From JANSYP01 sp038751255 (GTDB taxonomy: Bacteria > Pseudomonadota > Alphaproteobacteria > Rhodobacterales > Rhodobacteraceae), in the NCBI GenBank assembly GCA_038751255.1, contig JBCDGN010000071.1, forward strand, positions 1-19,925: a stretch of DNA of 19,925 bases, given 5' to 3'. Positions 14,663-19,925 of this stretch are shown here, one piece after another; positions within the stretch are counted from its first letter, which is position 1, and each line of letters begins with the position of its first letter. The notes beneath the pieces were generated by a model that had not been told where the DNA came from, made no database searches, and saw only the letters and a program-made list of their open reading frames with translations. The position numbers and the translations under genes are program-made.

Positions 14663-17433
14663 GCAGCCGCTGTCGAGGCGCGGGCTTGAGACGTAGAGTT
14701 TTCGGACCGTGCCGACCCAGCCTCTACTGAGAATCGTCTGACCAAGCTAGAGAGTTGTTTCGCCTCTTCAGAAAGCACCTGCGTCGCAGAGGTCGTTTCT
14801 TCGAACTGCGCTGCATTCGATTGCGTGCTGGAGTCAAGCTGCATCACAGCGGCATTAATTTCGGTGACCGTCACTTTTTGCTGTTCGGCAGAAACGGAGA
14901 TTTCAGAGATCTGTGCGGTTACTTGATCAACATCTTTCAGGATCGCTTCGAGAGACACGCGCGCCTCTTCGACCCGATTGACGCCATCACCAACCTGAAC
15001 ATTTGACTCAGTGATCAAGTCGCTAATCTCTTGCGCTGCCTCTGAGGATCTTTGAGCAAGGGCGCGCACCTCCGACGCAACGACAGCAAATCCTTGGCCT
15101 GCAGACCCTGCACGTGCAGCTTCGACGCCCGCGTTCAGAGCAAGCAGATTTGTCTGAAAGGCGATGTCCTCTATGACTGTGATGATCTTCTCGATCTGAT
15201 CGGATGATCCTTTAATCTCGCCCATCGAGTCGACTGCGTGCTGCATGACTTGCCGCCCGGTCTCTGCGCCGCCATGTGCCGAGATCGCGGTTGTATTGGC
15301 TTGACCTGCATTCATTGCCGAGGAACTGACAGCGGCAGTGAGTTCATTGATCGCCGCAGCGGTTTGTTCGAGCGTGGCTGCATTGCCTTCGGCGCGACGT
15401 GACAGACCATCGGTGGCGGACGCAATCTCATTTGCACTGCCGTCGATCCGCTCTGCTGCGGAACGCAATTCGGAAATGACAGCAGTGAGGTTCTTGACGG
15501 CGCTATTGTAGTCTTTGCGCAGCTCTTCATAGGACCCAGGGAAAACGTCGTCGATGTGACCGGTGAGATCGCCATCGGCTAATTTCTTAAGTCCAGTTGC
15601 GAGCGATGCGACAACTTTTTCTTGTTCTTCAGATCGCGCGCGCCGCTCCGCTTCATTTGCATCGCGGATTTTCTTTTCCCGTTCAGCCTCTTTTTCCTCG
15701 CGCAAACGGTCTTCGTGCACCCGCTTCAGCTCGGCTTCTTGCTCGCGTTTTTCCGCCGCGCGCCGCTCTTCTTCTGCTCGCCGCTCCTTTTCGCGAGCGG
15801 CAGCTTCTGTGGCCTCTTTCTCTTTCTGGAGGCGGATCTGTTCCAACGCAGCGTCTCTGAATTTTTGCAAAGCAGTTGCAAGTCGGCCCATTTCTCCTGC
15901 GCGACTGAGACCATGCAGTTCCGACAGATCGCCACTGGCCAGCCGCTCTGTCGTGGTCGTAATCCGGCCAAGAGGACGAATGATGATCAACCATAAAATG
16001 AACATTGCGGAGCCAAAAACGGCAACGCTGACAAAGGCAATGAATTGGAGCCGTTCGTTCGCTTGGCCCGCTTGGCTGGTTAAGCTCTGCGCGGTTTCCT
16101 TAATGGTATCGGTTGCGCGCTTTTTCATCTCGACCACGCCGAGCGTAATTTCCTGAACCGCCTTGGCCGCGTTGGAGGCGGCGGTTTCCACGTCCTGACG
16201 AGAGCTAAACACGCGCCGTTGAACGTCGGAGATGCCGGTTTCAGGTAGTGCAAGATCAGCAATGGCCGTCAACGACGCCTTGAGGTTTATTTCTTCGCCA
16301 TCAATGAGTTCGCGCAAACTGCCAGACTTTGAATTGAGTTGTTCTGCGGCAAGAGACAGCTCTGTTGTATCTTTTGACAAAGCGACATTGAACGCCGCGG
16401 TGACCACGTCTCGTGTCGCTCTGTCCAGCGCCGCGCGATCTTGAATCAGTGCGATGTCTCCTTCCAGAAGCTTTCGGAGTTCTGTATCGCTTTCGGTCAG
16501 CGTCTCATCGCTCGACAGAACAAGACTGAATGTCAGATCGTCAAGCGCCGCGGAAAGCGATGCGCCGGTAGACTGACGATCGGCCAAGACCTTGGTTGCC
16601 ACATCCTGCGCTCTGGGTGCTTGCAAGGCCTCCATGATGGAGCTCTTTGCATTAGCCAGCTCTTCGGCGGCAGAGGCCGTCTGCTCATTGGCGCTAAGCT
16701 CTGGGATAAGATCATCTAGCCTGCCATCTGCGGCTGCGGCGATATCTTGCAGAATAGTGGCGAGACCTCTGTCATCTGTCTCGGCAATTGCAAGGGCTGT
16801 CCCTGCAAGAAGATCGAATTTGCCGATGGCTTCGAGCGTCGACTGCAAAAGCGTGACATCCTCGTAGACGAGCTTTGAGAACATCGTATTGATAGTGCCG
16901 CGTGTTTCCTCGCTGCCAATGACAACGTCGAAATAGGCATCGTCCGCAGAGGTTTCGAGAACGCGCGACGCCTCCGAGGCCAAGTCATTCGCCTGCTTTA
17001 GAAGTGTGGTGATTTCGTTTTGGGTGCGAAACTCGGCGATGCGTGCCACAGCAAGTTCCGAAAGTGAGAGATCGGCAGATTCCAGAATTTCCAATATCTG
17101 AGCGGCTTCAGACCCTGGTAGCTGCTCAGAGGCGGAGTTCGCGGCTGCAATGGACTGAGATATCTGCGCAAAGACGGTGTTCACCTCATCGACGCTTCTG
17201 GACATGAGTAGGTTCGGCAGCGCCTCTCTTAGGCTGTCTGTTTGTGCGGCAACCACATCCCCTTGGATAAGCTCTTCAACACGTTGTTCTGAGAGTGTCG
17301 TCAAACTCTCTTGTGTTGACTGAAAAACCGAGAGCGAGATCGAAACAACGACGAACACAATGGATGCGAAAATCCCCATGATCAGTGCGAAACGAACCAA
17401 AACGCTGCCAAAGAACTTTGCTAATCTCGTCAT
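14659..17433 (-). CDS. Methyl-accepting chemotaxis protein with very large helical periplasmic domain
   Basis: A 924-residue transmembrane chemoreceptor. TM1 spans about residues 12-35 and TM2 464-486, enclosing a periplasmic domain of about 430 residues that is Ala/Leu/Glu/Ser-rich and reads as almost entirely helical, far longer than the usual four-helix bundle (about 160). A HAMP domain follows (486-535). A highly charged Glu/Arg/Lys helix comes next (532-607), then a second HAMP-like segment (LKKLADGDLTGHI, 615-627). The signalling domain (665-900) contains the conserved tip IAFQTNLLALNAGVEAARAG (757-776), followed by GQGFAVVASEVRALAQRS. There is no C-terminal NWETF-type CheR tether; the tail is Ser/Ala-rich. 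The binding-protein gene lies 88 nt upstream on the same strand. Known analogy: TorS and similar receptors read a periplasmic binding protein through a long helical domain. That this receptor does so is inference. Confidence 0.95.
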   Translation of the reverse strand: MTRLAKFFGSVLVRFALIMGIFASIVFVVVSISLSVFQSTQESLTTLSEQRVEELIQGDVVAAQTDSLREALPNLLMSRSVDEVNTVFAQISQSIAAANSASEQLPGSEAAQILEILESADLSLSELAVARIAEFRTQNEITTLLKQANDLASEASRVLETSADDAYFDVVIGSEETRGTINTMFSKLVYEDVTLLQSTLEAIGKFDLLAGTALAIAETDDRGLATILQDIAAAADGRLDDLIPELSANEQTASAAEELANAKSSIMEALQAPRAQDVATKVLADRQSTGASLSAALDDLTFSLVLSSDETLTESDTELRKLLEGDIALIQDRAALDRATRDVVTAAFNVALSKDTTELSLAAEQLNSKSGSLRELIDGEEINLKASLTAIADLALPETGISDVQRRVFSSRQDVETAASNAAKAVQEITLGVVEMKKRATDTIKETAQSLTSQAGQANERLQFIAFVSVAVFGSAMFILWLIIIRPLGRITTTTERLASGDLSELHGLSRAGEMGRLATALQKFRDAALEQIRLQKEKEATEAAAREKERRAEEERRAAEKREQEAELKRVHEDRLREEKEAEREKKIRDANEAERRARSEEQEKVVASLATGLKKLADGDLTGHIDDVFPGSYEELRKDYNSAVKNLTAVISELRSAAERIDGSANEIASATDGLSRRAEGNAATLEQTAAAINELTAAVSSSAMNAGQANTTAISAHGGAETGRQVMQHAVDSMGEIKGSSDQIEKIITVIEDIAFQTNLLALNAGVEAARAGSAGQGFAVVASEVRALAQRSSEAAQEISDLITESNVQVGDGVNRVEEARVSLEAILKDVDQVTAQISEISVSAEQQKVTVTEINAAVMQLDSSTQSNAAQFEETTSATQVLSEEAKQLSSLVRRFSVEAGSARSENSTSQARASTAAA

Positions 17434-17483
17434 GTCTAACTCTTAGTTGGGGCAATTTTGTGGGTGTTGCTTCCACTTAGAAA

Positions 17484-17515
17484 TGGTCGGCCCGGCTGGT
17501 AAACTGGGCCGACCA
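17484..17515 (-). promoter_or_regulatory. GC-rich hairpin between binding-protein and chemoreceptor genes
   Basis: TGGTCGGCCC (17484-17493) and GGGCCGACCA (17506-17515) form a perfect 10-bp stem with a 12-nt loop, 6 nt after the binding-protein stop in the minus sense. The sequence following on that strand (ATTTCTAAG) is a weak T-tract. It could be a leaky terminator or an mRNA-stabilising structure that makes binding protein in excess of receptor. A full terminator would separate the two genes, so this element decides whether they form an operon. Confidence 0.65.
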
Positions 17516-17521
17516 GAGCAA

Positions 17522-18679
17522 TTAGAGGCCTGGCCCGTCCAGCGGCTCAAAGCCTTGATCGGCGGAGATTTTGGTCAAGAACACATCCTCTGACCCTTGA
17601 TTGTCTCCAGGGCCGTAGCTCAGCGTAAACCCGCTCAGATCCACGGTGCCGAGATTGGCAAGTGTCTCAAGGTAGCTTTCGCGAGTGAGATCGGGACCGT
17701 TCGTTTCCAAAGCGTGCAAGGCAACCCGGCCGACCAAGTAACCTTCAAAGGACACGAAATCCGGTGCTGCATCGGGGAAGGACGCTTTGAGCGCGGCCTG
17801 ATACTCCGCCACGATGGGCATGGAGACATCCCATGGGAAGGGCACCACTTGGCTGATGATAACGTCTTGGCCATCCGGGCCCAGTTCATCTGCCAATGCT
17901 TTGGAGCCGACAAAAGAAATGGTCACAAACTCTGGCTCCATCTTCATCTTCTTGGAGAGTTTGATGAATTCCGCGATCGGCTTGTAGGCGCCGACCATGA
18001 CCACCGCCTCGGGCTTTGCTTTGCGAATTTCTAAGAGGGCAGATTTTACAGCGACGGTGTTCCGAGTGTAGGTGCCTTCCGCAACCAATGCCATATCGCG
18101 CTTTTCCAGCGCCTTGGTTACGCCATCAAGGCCGACGCGTCCAAAACCATCGTCCTGATAGAGAATTGCGATCTTGCTCAGGCCAAGATCATCGACCAAA
18201 TGATCGATCCAAGCCTCGGTTTCGGCGCCATAGGTTTGGCGAATATTGACCACATTGGTCAGCTCGGGTGCCCGCAGAAACCCGGCGCCTGTGAACGGGC
18301 CGATGAAAGGTATATTCGACTCCGTCGCGACCGGCTGCGTTGCTTTGGTGGTCGGTGTCCCCACAGGTCCGATGAACCCGATATGGTCATCGCTGGCGAC
18401 GATGTCGCGAACTGCAGACAGCGATTTGTCAGGCTCATAGCCATCATCGACACTGGTCAGCGTGACCTGTCGACCATGGATACCGCCCGCTGCATTCGCT
18501 TCGTCAAACGCGGCCTGGATACCAGTTTGCATGCCGAGCCCAAGTGCGGATGCGGGGCCTTCCAGAGCTGCGACTTGAGCGAAACTGACGCTGTCCGCGT
18601 CGACACCTTGATTGGCGAATGCAGGAGCTGCGGCCACTACACCAGCGGCAATCAGCGCGGTTGGAAATCGAAATGCCAT
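17522..18679 (-). CDS. Periplasmic amino-acid-type substrate-binding protein (Leu/Ile/Val-binding family), orphan
   Basis: A 385-residue secreted binding protein of the type I, LivJ-like family (Peripla_BP_6). The start at 18679 has GAGGG 5 nt upstream in the minus sense; an earlier in-frame ATG at 18712 precedes that site and was rejected. Residues 1-22 are a signal peptide ending PAFA, followed by NQGVDADSVSF. Family features are MQTGIQAAFDEANAAGGIHG (50-69), FIGPVGTPTTKATQPVATES (101-120), the IAILYQDDGFGRVGLDGV region (about 170-187) and a VVMVGAYKP segment. No livHMGF-type permease or ATPase genes are visible on either side; the only same-strand neighbour is the chemoreceptor gene 88 nt downstream. 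It may deliver ligand to a transporter elsewhere, to the chemoreceptor, or both. The ligand is unknown; relatives bind amino acids, amides, short-chain amines or aromatics. Confidence 0.92.
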   Translation of the reverse strand: MAFRFPTALIAAGVVAAAPAFANQGVDADSVSFAQVAALEGPASALGLGMQTGIQAAFDEANAAGGIHGRQVTLTSVDDGYEPDKSLSAVRDIVASDDHIGFIGPVGTPTTKATQPVATESNIPFIGPFTGAGFLRAPELTNVVNIRQTYGAETEAWIDHLVDDLGLSKIAILYQDDGFGRVGLDGVTKALEKRDMALVAEGTYTRNTVAVKSALLEIRKAKPEAVVMVGAYKPIAEFIKLSKKMKMEPEFVTISFVGSKALADELGPDGQDVIISQVVPFPWDVSMPIVAEYQAALKASFPDAAPDFVSFEGYLVGRVALHALETNGPDLTRESYLETLANLGTVDLSGFTLSYGPGDNQGSEDVFLTKISADQGFEPLDGPGL

Positions 18680-19442
18680 GTTACCCTCTTTTTTTTGCAA
18701 GTAGGCTCGCACTAGCGTGCCGCTTGTTACTGTTGCTCTAACTGGCAGGGGTCTTTTGTGTGCAATTGTATTCGACTGAGTGAGAAACCCAGGTCCTTGA
18801 TATGGCGATGCTAATCTAAGCCTCTGTTATTTAATGATTAGATTTCCGCGTAGACTCGAGAATTGAGCGTGCAAAAGTGTTAATTGCCAGTGCTCCCTTC
18901 TGGAAAGCCCGCCTTTTCGGCAAGACTATTGCTTATCAAGTCAGCGCTTATCGAGGCCCAGGCGTCATGGCGTTCAATGCCGGTCGCGGTCGTTATGTCC
19001 TAATTCAATTCATCAACTTGACTATACAATTGTATCGCACGGCTGTCTTGGGAAGGCCACAGCGCCCAGATCCAATCCTTCCTCCAGCAAAACGAAAGCG
19101 CTCTAAAGACGACCCAAAGGCCGAGAGACTGGCACTGCTTCTCGTCTGATCGCCAAGATTAAGACTGCAGAGAAACGGACAAGTTATAGAGACATACGTA
19201 CCGCGCCTTAGAAACTGGTAAGGCAGGTGGTGCTGGACACGCGTGGCGTCAGATTTCGCGGAAGGCGGGTCATAACCTGTTCGCCCCAACTCTGACGGGC
19301 CTTGGCGAACGCGCGCAACTTGCAATCAACAAGACTGATCCTGCCACACATATCGCGGACAGGGCGTCCAAACACCTTACCTCTTTCCCCGGACGCGCAA
19401 CTCCGTTAAAGCCCCTGCGTCACACCACAAGGAGACCCCGTC
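18680..19442. other. Long intergenic region with no intact gene
   Basis: About 760 nt without a convincing intact gene. The left end is the leader and presumably the promoter of the binding-protein gene, though no clear -35/-10 pair is recognisable. Around 18811-18844 lie CTAATCTAA and GATTAGATT, which give overlapping imperfect inverted repeats. A perfect 12-bp palindrome, ATACAATTGTAT, sits at 19024-19035, and CAATTGTAT recurs at 18763-18771. A 90-codon open frame at 18877-19149 has no ribosome-binding site or recognisable family and is probably not a gene. A decayed hydrolase fragment lies at 19223-19360. The right end holds the AAGGAG site (19429-19434) of asd. Confidence 0.6.
19223..19360 (+). 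pseudogene. Remnant of an alpha/beta-hydrolase gene
   Basis: Read in the frame beginning at 19223, this stretch gives AGGAGHAWRQISRKAGHNLF, then APTLTGLGERAQL and DPATHIAD. This matches the N-terminal region of the salicylate-esterase/EstC-like alpha/beta hydrolases, whose pattern is GxWHGGWCW...L...GH.V..PTLTGLGER.HL.....L.THI.DV. Only about 46 residues survive. The upstream frame closes at a TAG (19187-19189) with no start codon, the His-Gly oxyanion segment is damaged, and the nucleophile-elbow GxSxG and the rest of the fold are absent. Recognition is by eye; no alignment was run. Confidence 0.68.
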
Positions 19443-19925
19443 ATGGGCTATAAGGTTGTCGTCGCGGGCGCCACGGGCAATGTGGGCCGCGAAATGCTGA
19501 ACATTCTGGCCGAGCGCCAGTTCCCGGTCGATGAGATCGCCGTCTTGGCGTCGCGCAAATCCCTGGGCACCGAGTGCAGCTTTGGCGACACAACCTTGAC
19601 CACAGGCGATCTCGACACGTTCGACTTCAGTGGTTGGGACATCGCCTTGTTTGCTATCGGCTCAGAGGCGACCAAGAAATACGCGCCAAAAGCCGCCGCG
19701 GCGGGCTGTGTGGTGATCGATAACTCCTCGCTCTACCGCTACGATCCGCTGATCCCGCTGATCGTGCCCGAAGTGAACCCCGAGGCGATCGACAAGGTCC
19801 GCAACAAGAACATCATCGCCAACCCGAACTGCTCCACCGCACAGATGGTTGTCGCGCTGAAACCGCTCCATGACCGCGCGCGGATCAAACGTGTGGTGGT
19901 TTCGACCTACCAATCGGTCTCCGGC
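19443..19925 (+). CDS. asd: Aspartate-semialdehyde dehydrogenase, N-terminal part (partial)
   Basis: The first 161 codons of aspartate-semialdehyde dehydrogenase, the cytoplasmic NADPH enzyme that reduces aspartyl phosphate on the route to lysine, threonine, methionine and diaminopimelate. The frame is open to the window edge; the full family is about 340 residues. It shows the NADP-binding VVVAGATGNVGREML (residues 5-19), ALFAIGSEATKKYAP (57-71), VVIDNSSLYRYD (79-90), LIVPEVNP (94-101) and the active-site cysteine in NPNCSTAQM (near residue 125-133). The start is fixed by AAGGAG at 19429-19434, 8 nt upstream. It is separated from the genes to the left by decayed DNA and is probably the first gene of its own unit. 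Confidence 0.96.
   Translation, partial: MGYKVVVAGATGNVGREMLNILAERQFPVDEIAVLASRKSLGTECSFGDTTLTTGDLDTFDFSGWDIALFAIGSEATKKYAPKAAAAGCVVIDNSSLYRYDPLIPLIVPEVNPEAIDKVRNKNIIANPNCSTAQMVVALKPLHDRARIKRVVVSTYQSVSG

Noticed and set aside
15563..16156. Long plus-strand open frame of 197 codons opposite the chemoreceptor gene
   Set aside because: It is the antisense of the Glu/Arg/Lys-rich helix, reads as Ser/Arg/Phe-rich low-complexity sequence, and the opposite strand is unambiguously a chemoreceptor.
19024..19035. ATACAATTGTAT palindrome preceded by TTGACT as a promoter/operator
   Set aside because: The palindrome is real, but no -10 box lies at the right distance and no gene starts downstream until asd, more than 400 nt away.
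18877..19149. 90-codon open frame in the intergenic region
   Set aside because: No Shine-Dalgarno site, no recognisable family, start chosen arbitrarily within a longer frame, and neighbouring DNA is decayed.

Overview
The window looks like chromosomal DNA of an alphaproteobacterium, most likely Rhodobacterales (Roseobacter group). This rests on a moderately high GC content, short alphaproteobacterial intergenic spacers, Shine-Dalgarno sites of the GGAG/AGGAG type, and the gene families present: a ScfR/PccR-type acyl-CoA regulator, TctCBA transporters, an Mrp ATPase and a Roseobacter-like asd. I see no rRNA, tRNA, CRISPR array, insertion sequence or prophage. The genus is inference; no database search was possible.

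Left part (1-7710). The 3' half of fhs (formate-tetrahydrofolate ligase) is followed after 3 nt by a tandem universal stress protein. Next comes a complete tripartite tricarboxylate transporter, tctC-tctB-tctA, with a GC-rich hairpin between the binding-protein gene and the membrane genes. Convergent to tctA is a ScfR-family regulator. It is divergent from a ketopantoate-reductase-fold dehydrogenase, and the shared 125-nt intergenic region carries TTACAA/TTGTAA half-sites. A good intrinsic terminator ends the dehydrogenase gene. Together these look like an uptake and metabolism locus for an unidentified organic acid under acyl-CoA control.

Middle part (7788-14662). An orphan LacI-type regulator converges on a YihY/BrkB membrane protein, their stop codons overlapping. 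The Fe-S carrier ATPase Mrp is read leftwards. From 11197 rightwards runs a tight three-gene unit: a SulP-STAS anion transporter, a tandem UspA protein and a KpsS/KpsC-like capsule sugar transferase, with spacings of 3 nt and 1 nt.

Right part (14659-19925). On the minus strand, a periplasmic binding protein of the Leu/Ile/Val type, with no ABC permease or ATPase genes in view, is followed after 88 nt by a 924-residue chemoreceptor with an unusually large, apparently all-helical periplasmic domain. I propose that this pair is a binding-protein-dependent chemoreceptor, analogous in layout to TorT/TorS. It is the most interesting candidate system in the window. Beyond it lies about 760 nt of largely non-coding DNA holding a decayed alpha/beta-hydrolase fragment, then the start of asd (aspartate-semialdehyde dehydrogenase), cut by the window edge.

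Recurring themes are universal stress proteins encoded beside secondary transporters (two cases) and GC-rich hairpins without a U-tract directly downstream of periplasmic-binding-protein genes (two cases).
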